From the NCBI RefSeq assembly GCF_963676685.1, contig NC_092348.1:24961386-25025385 (forward strand): a stretch of 64,000 nucleotides of DNA. The letters run 5' to 3'. The DNA is from Mytilus edulis. Taxonomy: Eukaryota; Mollusca; Bivalvia; Mytilida; Mytilidae. Each line of letters starts with the position of its first letter. The stretch's first letter is position 1. The notes under the pieces are model-generated. The model searched no databases, was not told the DNA's origin, and saw only the letters and a list, made by a program, of their open reading frames with translations. The position numbers were made by a program, and so were the translations under genes. Below, piece by piece: positions 49,264 through 60,659 of this stretch.

Positions 49264-49775
49264 CATTGTGATATAACTTATAATCTTAATCGGTATAAAA
49301 CAAATAACAAGTTCAAAAGAGAAAAACATAAATGGCTTATATACACTCTAAAGACAAAGTTCATAAGCATGTTATAACTTATTATCTTAATCAGTATAAA
49401 ACAAAAAACAAGTTCAAAAGAGAAAAACATAAATGGCTTATAGACACTCTAAATACAAAGTACATAAGCATGTTATAACTTATAATCTTAATCAGTATAA
49501 AACAAATAACAAGTTCAAAAGAGAAAAACTTAAATGGCACATAGACACTCTAAATACAAAGTACATAAGCATGATACAACTTATTATCTTAATCGGTATA
49601 AAACAAATAACAAGTTCAAAAGAGAAAAACATAAATGGCATAAAGACACTCTAAAGACAAAGTACATAAGCATGTTATAACTTATCATCTTAATCAGTAT
49701 AAACCAAATAACAAGTTCAAAAGAGAAAAACATAAATGACACATAGACACTCTAAAGACAAAGTACATAAGCAAA
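49264..49775 (+). repeat. 102-bp satellite
   Basis: About five units of ATAACTTATAATCTTAATC.GTATAAAAC, AATAACAAGTTCAAAAGAG, AAAAACATAAATGGC, AGACACTCTAAA.ACAAAG and TACATAAGCATG. The first unit grades out of the family A extension, so the array seems to have grown from that repeat. Confidence 0.8.
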
Positions 49776-49789
49776 ATTATAAACAAGAA

Positions 49790-50880
49790 TACAAACTAGA
49801 GGCTCTAAAGAGCCTGTCGCTCACCCTGGTCTATCTGCATATTAAACAAAGGCCACAGATGGATTCTTGACAAAATTGTGTTTTGGTGATGGTGATGAAT
49901 ATGTAGATCTTACATTACTAATATTCAAGATAATAACCAAAACCTGCAAAATTTTCTTAAAACAACCAATTCAGGGGCAGCAAGCCAACAACAGGCTGCC
50001 TATATGGTCTGAAAATTTCAGGGCAAATAGAAGTTGAACTTATAAACAAATTTATCCTTGTCAGATTTGCTCTAAATGCTTTCGTTTCAGAGATATGAGC
50101 CAAAAACTGCATTTTACCCTATGTATTTATTTAGCCATGTCGGCCATCTTGGTTCGCCAACGAGATCATCCGACACAATTTTCAAACTACATACCCTAGT
50201 GATGATTGTGGCCAAGTTTCGATCGTTAAATTTGTTATGGTAGTTTCAGAGGAGAAGATTTAGTAAAAGATACAAAAATTTACGAAAAATTGTTTAAAAT
50301 TGACAATAAAGGGCAATTACTCCTTAAGGCGTCAACTAACCATTTTGGTCATGTTGACTTATTTGTAGATCTTACTTTGCTGAACATTAATGCTGTTTAC
50401 AGTTTATCTCTATCTATAATAATATTCAAGATTATAACCAAAACCGGCAAAATTTCTTTAAAATTACCAATTCAGGGGCAGCAACCTAACAACGGGTTGT
50501 GCGATTCATCTGAAAATTTCAGAGCAGAAAGATCTTTACCTAATGACAAATTTTATCACCTGTCAGATTGCTCTAAATGCTTTGGTTTCAGAGATATAAG
50601 CCAAAATCTACATTTTACCCCTTTGTTCTATTTTTAGCCATAGCAGCCATCTTGGTTGGTTGGCCGGGTCACCGGACACATTTTTTAAACTAGATACCCA
50701 ATGATAATTGTGGCCAAGTTTGATTAAATTTGGCCCAGTAGTTTCAAAGGAAAAGATTTCTTTTAAAGTTAACGACGACGGACGGCGGACGACGGACGGC
50801 GGACGACGGACGACAGACGACGGACGCCAAGTTATGAGAAAAACTCACTTGGTTCTTTGGGCCAGGTGAGCTAAAAAAGC
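49790..50880 (+). repeat. Long bivalve interspersed repeat with GACGGAC microsatellite
   Basis: It begins GAGGCTCTAAAGAGCCTGTC / GCTCACC. Two diverged internal units of about 530 bp follow (GCCATCTTGGTT, ATTGTGGCCAAGTTT, AGTTTCA.AGGA.AAGATTT). It ends in a (GACGACGGACGGCG)n tract at 50770-50825 and TTTGGGCCAGGTGAGCTAAAAA. A short copy lies at 4100-4225. The open frame 50290-50637 is repeat-derived. Confidence 0.75.
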
Positions 50881-52180
50881 AAAAACACAATAACACAATG
50901 GCAGAGTTTAAATACCGAGCCACGTCAAACTCATATTACCAAAAATGAACTAACAGTAAATGTTAAAAACACACAGACAAATAAAAAGATTATCTAGCAA
51001 TAATGTTCTTTTCATAAACACTAACAAACCCAAGTTTAGAGTATTTATTAGTTTAATAAGGGTTTATTTTCTTTTTGATTCAACCATTTTTTTGTTAGTT
51101 GTGACTGTTACAATCGACTTCGACGTAAAAAGTAAAATCACAAAAATACTGAACTCAGATTAAAATTCAAAAAGGAAAGTCCGTAATTAATTTGCAAAAT
51201 CAAATGACAAAACATACCAAACGAATGGACAACAACTGTCATATTCCTAAATAAACTATGATAGTCTCCAATATATTCATAGAATCAAAGATTACGACCG
51301 ATGACAATTCGCCTGTAAAATAGGTTTGAATATTTAAGTCTGTACAAATGAAAATGTTTATTGTAGAAAATCGGTATTATGCTCACTGTTTGGTCATTTC
51401 AATACCTCCTCTACAGGTAAATCTTTCTTAAGTATATTAACTTCTAAAACAAGAATTAATTTCATTCATTTTTCTGTACCAAGCTACATTTTGAATATAG
51501 ATCATGTGATATTCTTTGTTGGCTCCCTTTATTGTACGTCATATTTAAATAGGTTGATAGCACAATCTGTTGATCTACCAAAAATATTAAATGCAAACTG
51601 TTTACCTTTTATATATTGTATCTTTTATCATATATTTTTCTTTATTTCTAAAAACAAAACCATTTTTTTTTGTCAATTTACGTTAACACGTATTAATATA
51701 CATATTCCATCGTTATGTTTGTGTTCGACGTAAATCACTTCCAATCTTGCACTTGTTGCTGGCAAAACTTCGTTAACAAAAACACATATTGCCCAATGTA
51801 TCCCTTTTATTTACAATATCTTGTATATATCTATCTGACGATGGACCTTTTTTCCAACATACTAGGTATTCTGTCTGTGTATGTAAGTCTATAATTTTCG
51901 TTGATTCTTCTTTTCTATGATCAAATGCTTCCTCTTCTTGAAACTTAAAACTTCATTTCATTGAAAAAAAGAAACAATTGACTGAGCAATTACAAAGATT
52001 TAAACTCTGCAATTATCATGGGGATAGTACAAGAAGAAACCAGTTTGACAAATAAGCTCAAACAAATCAAACAAATGAAAACCAACTTTCAAATTCGAAA
52101 CTTTGAACAGACATTTCGTTATGAAGAAAATGGTGGATTAAACCTGGTTTAATATATAGCTAGCTTAACATCTCAGCTAA
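50880..52180. other. Repeat-bearing spacer
   Basis: Contains a minus-strand family A repeat at 51115-51255. The rest is AT-rich without a supported gene. Confidence 0.45.
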
Positions 52181-52185
52181 ACAAA

Positions 52186-52576
52186 CAGATTCGGACATCT
52201 CTTGGACTGAATTTTAATGTGCGTATTGTTATGCGTTTACTTTTCTACATTGGCTAGAGGTATAGGGGGAGGGTTGAGATCTCACAAACATGTTTAACCC
52301 CGCCGCATTTTTGCGCCTGTCCCAAGTCAGGAGCCTCTGGCCTTTGTTAGTCTTGTATTATTTTAATTTTAGTTTCTTGTGTACAATTTGGAAATTAGTA
52401 TGGCGTTCATTATCACTGAACTAGTATATATTTGTTTAGGGGTCAGCTGAAAGACGCCTCCGGGTGCGGAAATTTCTCGCTACATTGAAGACCTGTTGGT
52501 GACCTTCTGCTGTTTTTTTTTCTATAGTCGGGTTGTTGTCTCTTTGGCACATTCCCCATTTCCATTCTCAATTTTA
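52186..52576 (+). repeat. PLE family 2 tail, upstream copy
   Basis: Collinear with 54589-54975 over about 390 bp: CTGAATTTTAATGTGCGTAT, GCGCCTGTCCCAAGTCAGGA, GACGCCTCCGGGTGCGG, TTGTTGTCTCTTTGGCACAT. Differences are few and scattered. In the intervening 2.4 kb lie LINE and PLE sequences in the same orientation. Confidence 0.85.
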
Positions 52577-52699
52577 GATATACCACTAATAGGTAAACGT
52601 GTAAAAAAAATATAGGTACATCAGTTAATATTGTATTATAATCTTAAGCGCTAACAAATCAGTCAACAGCTTAAACTAAAGGCACATAGAAACTATAAT

Positions 52700-55470
52700 A
52701 ATAGTAAAAGTATTACATTTTACGACATATCAGATTACACAGTCAACAAATCATCTGTTTGACTATTTGCCGATGATTGCGTTTTGTAACAAAAACATAA
52801 TAGGGATGCAGAGATACTTCTCGACGATCTGGAGTCACTACAAACATATGCGAATGGCTAGCTTTGAGAATTCCATCTCAACAAATGCTAAGACATACAC
52901 TACATTGTATTGATGTTGAGGTTCTGAAAAAAAGAAATCACCAATTCACCAACATTCCAACTGACTCCATTTTCAGAAAACGACATCTGTAACAAACATA
53001 AACTTTTAGCTACCGCTTTACAAGCAGAGCCAAATACAATGAAAGTCCCAACTATGTACTGGCTCCCGAAGCTACACAAAACACCTTACAAATATAGATT
53101 TATTTCGTCTTCAAGCCATTGTTCCACTACTAAATTGTCTATTCTTCTTACCAGCACACTTCGTACAATTAATAACCTGATAATAAATTGTTCAAATAAG
53201 GCCTTCGAAAATAGTGGAATTAATTACTTTTGGAGTGTCAAGAACTCGTTGGAAGTACTTGATAAATTGCATGCTTATATTGGTGATTTTAAATCTGTTC
53301 AAAGTTTTGATTTTTCTACCCTGTATACCACATTGCCTCACATTCTCGTTAAGAAAAAATTCACACACCTAATTAAATGGGCATTTAAAAAGTCAGAATG
53401 TGAATATATATGTTCAAACTCTTTTAGGTCATTTTTTAGTAGCAATAAACAAAAAAACTATGTCAATTGGACATGCTTTGATACTATATATGCCCTTGAA
53501 TTTTTACTAGATAACATTTTTGTTTGCTTTGGGGATTCCGTATATCGTCAGATTATCGGAATTCCAATTGGGACTAACTGTGCACCACTTATTGCGGACC
53601 TTTTTTTGTATTGCTATGAGTTACAATTTATGACAAAAATAAGCAAAGACCCATCGAAATAACATCTTATAAACAAATTTAATAATACTTTTAGATATTT
53701 GGATGATATTTTGGCTCTCAATAATGACGACTTCAGTATGTATATTAAAGAAATTTATCCTGTTGAACTTACTTTAAATAAAGCTAATACTAACAATGAC
53801 CACTGCCCTTTCCTCGATCTTGATATCTATATCACTAATGGAAAGCTGAATACTAAAATTTATGATAAAAGAGATGATTTTTCATTTCCTATCGTTAATT
53901 ATCCATTTTTAGATTGTGACGTTCCCTTGTCACCATCTTACGGTGTTTATATATCTCAACTTGTACGATTCGCTCGTGTATGTACCAATGTTTTAGATTT
54001 TAACGAGAGAAATTTATGTATTTTCTGAAAAATTATTACACCAGGGTTTTCGATATCACAAACTAGTCAAAACATTTACTAAATTTTATCATGGGTATAA
54101 GGACATCATTCGTAAATATAGGTCAACATGCAGACTTCTTATACGTTCAGGTATTTCACATCCAATTTTTTATGGAAATATTCTTTATAAAGCACAAAGG
54201 TGTCAGTATTCACCTCAAAAACTAACAAAACCTTTGAATAGACTTATTAAGAAGGGATATAGTTACGAGACTGTTGTCAGGTCATTAAAGATTGCATATT
54301 TGGTGTTAATATTGATTTACTTATAGGGTCTTTGCATCGGAACTAAACACATTCAAAAACCAGTTGTTGGCATGACACGGGTTATGTTCTTCTCATATAT
54401 GTTATGATGGTATGACACTAAACCCCTCACGGGAAGGATTGTGCCTGATGTTCATATGATGAAATCATAATCTTTCAGTCAGTTTAATTGAAGTCTGGAG
54501 CTGGCATGTCAGTTAACTGCTAGTAGTCTGTTGTTATTTATGTATTATTGTCATTTTGTTTATTTTCTTTGGTTACATCTTCTGACATCAGACTCGGACT
54601 TCTCTTGAACTGAATTTTAATGTGCGTATTGTTATGCGTTTACTTTTCTACATTGGCTAGAGGTATAGGGGGAGGGTTGAGATCTCACAAACATGTTTAA
54701 CCCTGGCGCATTTTTGCGCCTGTCCCAAGTCAGGAGCCTCTGGCCTTTGTTAGTCTTGTATTATTTTAATTTTAGTTTCTTGTGTACAATTTGGAAATTA
54801 GTATGGCGTTCATTATCACTAGTATATATTTGTTTAGGGGCCAGTTAAAGGACGCCTCCGGGTGCGGGAATTTCTCGCTACATTGAAGACCTGTTGGTGA
54901 CCTTCTGCTGTTGTTTTTTTCTATGGTCGGGTTGTTGTCTCTTTGGCACATTCCCCATTTCCATTCTCAATTTTACATCAACCACTAGAAAAACCTACTA
55001 GACACCCATATACAATATATGGCCATTTGTTTGAGGAAGTTGAATCCGCAAAATATTCGGCAATAAACATCCACATCACACTGAACTGGAATACCCACAT
55101 CGACGTATGCTGTGCGGGGAGTCAACAACATCAGGATACAGAGAAAGATATACCAGTGCCGTCGCAAGACCAAGATCTCTGCTATAAGACCATTGCAAGA
55201 CAACAGATGGAGTATGTCAGCATCAAATGGGATACACTCAAGGCATTACCTAGAAGTGATACTACGTAGGGCGTTGATATTTGTTACTGTTGACTACTAT
55301 CGAACCACCAGTGTAACAAACATTTTTAAACATCTGCAAGGATCAACTCTACAAGAGAGCAGAGCTATGAATAAATTTATAATGATGTATCACATTGTCA
55401 CCAACATGGTTGCAATACCAACGTCTTGCTTAATACTGAATGTGATTTTGCATTGTTAAACGACGTGTCT
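52700..55470 (+). mobile_element. Jockey-type LINE split by a PLE
   Basis: The left piece (about 52700-52905) reads VNKSSV, LFADDCVL and DLESLQTYAN with stops, i.e. the catalytic F.DD box of a non-LTR reverse transcriptase. The right piece (54976 to about 55470) continues with YTIYGHLFEEVESAKY, LNWNTHID, ARQQMEYVS, then in another frame SVTNIFKHLQ, IMMYHIVTNMVAIP. These are C-terminal RT/thumb motifs of Jockey-like LINEs. The PLE lies between. Stops and frameshifts show the LINE is dead. Confidence 0.7.
52910..54975 (+). mobile_element. Penelope-like element, family 2, longest copy
   Basis: It holds the most complete PLE protein in the window. MYWLPKLHKTPYKYRFISSS (an N-terminal motif typical of PLE reverse transcriptases) is followed by FDFSTLYTTLPH (motif A), GIPIGTNCAPLIADLF (motif B; Met replaced by Ile) and YMDDILAL-like RYLDDILAL (motif C). 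KIYDKRDDFSFPIVNYPF and YGVYISQLVRFARV follow. TAA at 53660 and a frameshift near 54026 split it into frames 53039-53662, 53699-54028 and a remnant to about 54240. No GIY-YIG domain is visible. The long tail 54300-54975 ends in the motif shared with the upstream copy at 52186-52576. It is inserted in a LINE. Confidence 0.8.
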
Positions 55471-55849
55471 CAGTATTTCGTACATCCAGCATTCATTTTT
55501 CTTTTTTGATGTTTGGTTTCGGTTTGATAATCTGTTAATTCTTATCATTTGCAGTCCAAATCATAATAAAATTGTTTTTCCATAAACATCATTGTCATAA
55601 AAATTCTTTGTACGAGTATTGTGAAAATTATTGTATTTAGTTCGAGATTGCATGTTAGTTTCGTAAGCGCTGTTTTTTATATCATGTGGTGTATGTCGTT
55701 GATGAAATGCGTTCGTTGTTGCTCGTTGTGTCGACTATTATATTATTTCTCTGAATATTTCTCTGAGATGAATTTCTTGCGTGTGTTTTTGCTGTATTTC
55801 TGTCACGTAGTGTTGTCATTTCAGTCATATTTTTTAACATTGTCATAAA

Positions 55850-56130
55850 GCGGGAGGTTTGGCTATCCATTTAACCAGGTTCAACGGATCATTTTTTCTT
55901 AAAATGTCCTGTACCAAGTAAGGAATATAGCAGTTGTTATCAAATATTTCGTTTCTATGTATGTAAGCGGGTTTTTTTTGTTCACTTCAGTGTTCCTGTT
56001 GTTCGTTTGCTTTCCTTTCATAGATGATGCGTTTTGCTCGGTTTTAGTTTGTAGCCCGGATCATGTATATATCAATTGATTTATGACCTTTGAACACAGG
56101 TATACTACTACTGCCTTTATTTTATTCCAA
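55850..56130 (+). repeat. Family E dispersed repeat
   Basis: AACCAGGTTCAACGGATCAT, CCTGTACCAAGTAAGGAATA, GATGCGTTTTGCTCGG, GTAGCCCGGATCATG and a terminal GGTATACTACTACTGCCTTT. Its first half resembles family A, its second half the minus-strand repeat at 1690-1925. Confidence 0.6.
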
Positions 56131-56455
56131 CCGCAATAACCTTAAGTGGACATAACCAAAATTCAATGTCAAAGCTTAATTATATATTAATCGAAAAGCA
56201 ATTACAAAATATATGCACACATGTCATAGATTTTTATCAGGTTTTTGTCACTGCAAAAAATGTATTAGATTAAGATTTTGCAAAATAAAGATTCGCATTG
56301 TAAACTTTTATGCTATCATTCTATGCAACTTTTCCAGAAATCATAATACTCTATTGAACATTTTTGTTAATTTTTCAACAATAGTAATAGTAAATGTATG
56401 AAGAAATTTCAAAATATTGAGTTATTAATTAACATAACATGTAAGTTTCAAAATA

Positions 56456-56461
56456 TTTATT
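56456..56461 (-). terminator. Polyadenylation signal of RBIS
   Basis: AATAAA on the minus strand 130 bases after the stop codon at 56593-56591. Confidence 0.45.
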
Positions 56462-56590
56462 ATATATTTCAATATATGCAAGTTGGTTTGTTTTCTATTG
56501 TGATGATGGATACATAGTTCCATCAGAAAACCCACTAATTCGTTTTTACAATGATGATGTGCTATTGGTTTCACAAATCAAACAGCTTCT

Positions 56591-59500
56591 TCATGTAGCT
56601 TTAGATCCCAATTTGGCAAACTCTGTTGTAGTATCTTCCATATTAACACTTGGATATAAGCTAGAGGTCTTTTTCTGCTTGAAGAAAAATTGCAAGGCAT
56701 TATCACAATTTTCATAACTACATAAACTCTTTCTGCATAAGAACTCAAATAATGCAAATATAATGCTTTTTACAATAAAAATTTAGAAATCTTTTAATGT
56801 TGTCAAAAAGCTTCCATTATTATTTCTTTCTTTCCGTTACAATGTAACAGTTGGATATCATACTGAACATCTCGAGTTTATATAGTAATCTTGTGATTGT
56901 TTATGGCTGATCATACAACACGAGTTTTACTCATTTTTTAAGGTTTGATAGTTGTCTCCTTGGCATTCACACCAAATATCAACACAACTGTTACCACATA
57001 TGGTGCAGGACCTGCTACCCTTCCAGAGCACTTGAGATCATCCCCAGTTTTGGTGGGGTTCGTGTTGCCTACTCTTTAATTTTCTATGTTGTATCATGTG
57101 TACTATTATTTGTCTGTTTGTCTTTTTCTTTTTTAGCCATGGCGTTTTTAGTTTGTTTTCAATCTGAGTTTGACTGTCCTTTTTTGTATCTTTTATGTTA
57201 TACTCCTGCTAATGAATTATAAAAAAAATCCCAAATTGGCTAAAAAATGTTGGCTTTTTTAGTCCTATAACTTTTGCATTTGGTCGCTACTACAGTCACA
57301 TGGATCCAAAGGGAATACTTCTCAACAATCTGCATCACAATTGATGATACTTTATCTTATTTGTTAACTACGAATTTAGTGAGTTAGTGTTAAAAAAAAT
57401 CATGTGTCTATCATGCATAGTTTTTTTAATTTATGTAACTTTTTATATATCTAAATGAACTAGGTCTTGAATTTTTTTATGAAGATAAAAAGAGCACAAA
57501 TGAAAATCTTTTTTCACATATTAAAACTTTAAGGGCATACGATACAGTTACAGGGGAGGTTATGACGTTGCTAACGTAAAATATTATTTTGGCGACGTCA
57601 AACTGTGATATATCGCGAAAAGATGAATTTTCGACTGATTTTTATCATTCAGACTGATTTAATTTGAAAACGAGTGCATGGACCCCTATTTTTTTAAAAC
57701 GACATTTTGTTTCATTTTGCAGGGAGATTATGGAAACCAAATTTTATAAAACTGTAAAAAGTGCAATTTTTTTAATGTTGATAAATATGCAGCAAAAAAT
57801 TACGTTTTTTTCTCAATTCATGAACATTTGATAAATATGCGTTATTTCTGAATAAAAAATGCATAAGTATTTAGGATACTTATAAATTACAGAAATAAAA
57901 AATTATTTAACAAAAAACAATTTGTGTTTATCCTTTAAAACAAAAAAGTTATGGCTTTCTTTCGAAAGAGAAAATACGGCCACAAATCCGAATTTTGAGC
58001 AAATATTCCAAATTTCAACCACTTTTAACTCAAAAAGTAGCACATGAAGGTATATTTTTTATTACATATTTGATTTAATCATGCAAAAAATAGCCTATAT
58101 GGAAATTTTCATCAAACTGTAAATACAGGATCAAAACTGTATCGAATGCCCTTAATGTCTTAAAGTCAGAAATTACGAGCAAAGTTGTATGCTAAAATTA
58201 GTCCATACAAAAAGATTTTGAACTTGAAATTAATTGAACTTTGAAAGCAGGGAAAATTCAGTTCAATTTAGTATTTAACCTGTTTTCTTTCATTCATTTT
58301 GGTTTTTTTTTTACCTTGTTTGGTGTTCTTTTTAGTGACAAGGATATTGAAATATGCAGGAAGCTAATTGCAATTACAAATATAACCTAAAATTTGTATA
58401 GATCATCTGCGCATAAAAAAATATGTTCACAGACATGATAATTGGGAGACCTATATTTTAGACGATGTAGATTCCTTATGTCGTAACTACAATCCCGTTC
58501 CCTTCTCCCGATTATGACGTACCGAAAAGACTATTTACTGAGTTTGCAAAAACATGAGCTACACGACAGGCGCCACATGTGGAGCAGGATCTGTTTACCC
58601 TTCCGAAGCCCCTGAGATCACCCCCCCCCCCCCCCCCCCCCCCCGTTTTTGTGGGGTTCGTGTTGCTCAGTCTTTAGCTTTCTTCGTTGTTTTGTTTGTC
58701 TGTTTGTCCTTTTATTTTTTTTTTAGCCATGTCGTTGTCAGTTTATTTGCGATTTATGAGTTTGACTGTTCTTTTGGTATCTTTTGCTCTTCTTTTTTAA
58801 TATGGGATCCGGCTATTTCCTGCTGTTTCATGTTTACTTTTGACTAATTTCAAATTCAAAATTTAAATGAACAGGATATAACGTTTTACTGTTTGGTGCT
58901 TCAAAATATATGTTATTATAACCTTGAATTTACCTGTGTACTCTTCACTGTTTTCTTTTCTTTTTTTACATCGCCTATCATTTCTTCTCTCATTTCGTCA
59001 AATTTTTTATCTGCTTCTTCTGTTTTTGATTTATTATTGACATTTATCTGAAATATGATGAAACATCTGTTCATTATATAACATAATTATTACAGGTACA
59101 TGTTTCACCAGAGGTACTAAACACGACATATATTCTATGGAATACCACAGCTGACTTTCAATAATAATATGCATGCTAGTTTAATAACATTGAGTTTATA
59201 ATCACAGAGAACGATGATGATGATGTCACAATATGCTATTTTAGAATTCAACTGGTTTTTTTTATTATTGTTTGTAAACCAAATTGAATCAACGATACGA
59301 CATTGGTCTGAAATGCATTTTTCAGAGCGCTGTTGAAGAATAAAAGTTAAAACATTACTGGGTGTATGCTTTTAAAATATTGCGCAGAGTGCTTTAATTA
59401 GATTACTCCTGTGTATTGTAAACAAAATAGACAAACTGTTTGAAGTCTTAGTTGGAAAAGATGAGGCAAACGAGTCAATACGAAAATATAAATTAAAGAA

Positions 59501-60647
59501 CGCATAACACCATGATCTTGACAATGGAGAAGCGGAGGACAATTAAACCAAGGTGTTGAAACAAATATGAAAAGATGAACAATAAGCCATAAAACTGCAT
59601 AGAAATTAAAATACTTAGCATTACGATTTATAATTCTTACTTTCTAATGAACAAAACATACGCAATTATTTGTTGTTCAATCAATATTTACTGCAAGTGG
59701 AGGCAATATCTGTGGTAAGTATGGTACTTATTATTAAACAAGAATGTGTCCCAAGTACACAGATGCCCCACTCGCACTAAAAAAAAATATGTTCAGTGGA
59801 CCGCGAAAGTTGGATAAAAATCTAATTTGGCATTTTTAAAATTAGATAGATCATATCATGAGGAACATGTGTAATAAGTTTCAAGTTGGTTGGACTTCAA
59901 CTCCTCAAAAACTACCTTGACCAAAACCTTTAACCTAAAACTTGCACTTTCATTTTCTAAATTTAGTGGACCGTGAAATTGGAGTCAAAAATCTTATTTT
60001 GCATTAAAATTAGGAAGATTATATCAAAGGAGACATGTGTACTAAGTAAGAAGTTCTTCCTCAAAAACTACCTTGACCAAAAACTTTAACCTGAAACGGG
60101 AGGGACGGAAGAACGAACGAACGAACAGACGGACGCACAGACCAGAAAATATAATGCCCCTCTACTATCGTAGGTGGGGCATAAAAAGGAAGAGGAAGAT
60201 GCAATTACAAAAGACTACACCTAAGAATGCTTAAAACGGGATGTCATGCTACTGAATGGTTTACAATTGAATTTTATACGACTGTGAGAGGTTTCGCTAG
60301 CTATAAAACCATGTTTAATCCAACATTTCCACATTTGAAAATGCCTGTACCAAGTCAGGAATATAACAGTTGTTGTCCATTCGTTTGATGCGTTAGAGCT
60401 TTTGATTTTGCCATTTGATTAGGGACTATCCGTTTGGAATTTTACTCGGGGTTCAGTATTTTTGTGATATTACTTTTTACTTGATCCCAACTTTTTATTT
60501 GACAAATATGTGAAATTGTTTTAAATGAATTTTACTCACATGCTTTAAATTGGTTTTAACTGCTTTTGTCTTGGCCTTGTTGACACCTCCAGATTTATTT
60601 GCCTTTTTTTGTTTTTGTTTTCTTCCTTGCTCTTTGGATCTCGCCAT
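56591..60647 (-). CDS. RBIS: Ribosomal biogenesis factor (RBIS / C8orf59 homologue)
   Basis: Three phase-0 exons: 60647-60540 (ATG, 36 codons; donor GTGAGT), 59047-58934 (38 codons; acceptor tttcag, donor GTAAAT) and 56674-56591 (27 codons plus TGA). The 101-residue protein starts MARSKEQGRKQKQKKA, then VNKAKTKAVKTNLKHINVNN, an acidic/basic helical middle, and ends VNMEDTTTEFAKLGSKAT. Length (human about 100), the KAKxKxVxTNLKxINxxNxxK core and the acidic C-terminal VN.(E/D) segment agree with RBIS, a small nuclear/nucleolar protein acting in large-subunit ribosome assembly. No lesion is present, and all splice sites are canonical. Introns of 1.5 and 2.3 kb are full of repeats. An acceptor-like AG three bases before the ATG-proximal AAA hints at a 5' UTR intron. 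Confidence 0.88.
56990..57200 (+). repeat. Solo tail of PLE family 1
   Basis: CACATATGGTGCAGGACCTG, CTTCCAGAGCACTTGAGATC and GAGTTTGACTGTCC match 18430-18660. It is directly preceded by a short family B end (56885-56985). It lies in RBIS intron 2. Confidence 0.75.
57533..58151. mobile_element. TTAA-type MITE in RBIS intron 2
   Basis: The terminal inverted repeats are GGGCAT(A/T)CGATACAGTT, flanked by TTAA at 57529-57532 and 58152-58155. 619 bp, AT-rich, with no coding content. piggyBac-like by target choice; a different family from 22763-23373. Confidence 0.8.
58465..58800 (+). repeat. PLE family 1 tail with 22-base C run
   Basis: TCCTTATGTCGTAACTACAA, CCACATGTGGAGCAGGATCT and GAGTTTGACTGTTCTTTTGG. 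A homopolymer of about 22 C lies at 58622-58643 where other copies read CACCCC. RBIS intron 2. Confidence 0.8.
59739..60187 (+). repeat. Bivalve interspersed repeat ending in GGGGCATAAAA
   Basis: It starts ACAAGAATGTGTCCCAAGTA. It has two internal diverged units (AGTGGACCG.GAAA.TTGGA, CTCAAAAACTACCTTGACC), a GAACGAACGAAC tract, and ends CTACTATCGTAGGTGGGGC with an A-rich tail. RBIS intron 1. Confidence 0.7.
60265..60480 (+). repeat. Family A dispersed repeat
   Basis: CGACTGTGAGAGGTTTCGCT, GCCTGTACCAAGTCAGGAAT, GATTTTGCCATTTGATTAGG and GTATTTTTGTGATATTACTT. RBIS intron 1. Confidence 0.75.
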
Positions 60648-60659
60648 TTTCTGTTAAAA

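Noticed and set aside
49264..49775. Regularly spaced direct repeats as a CRISPR-like array
   Set aside because: The units are contiguous 102-bp tandem copies with no unique spacers, in a eukaryotic repeat context.
50290..50637. Plus-strand frame of 115 codons
   Set aside because: Lies within the long bivalve interspersed repeat, and the duplicate unit upstream is not open.
52440..52480. CTGAAAGA...GGAAATTTC in the PLE tail as a hammerhead core
   Set aside because: The first box has one base too many, the other copies read GTTAAAGGA or CTGAAGGA, and the GAAA box is not kept. It does not satisfy the hammerhead consensus.
58554..58847. Open frame with a poly-Pro run
   Set aside because: It is the PLE family 1 tail with an expanded C run.
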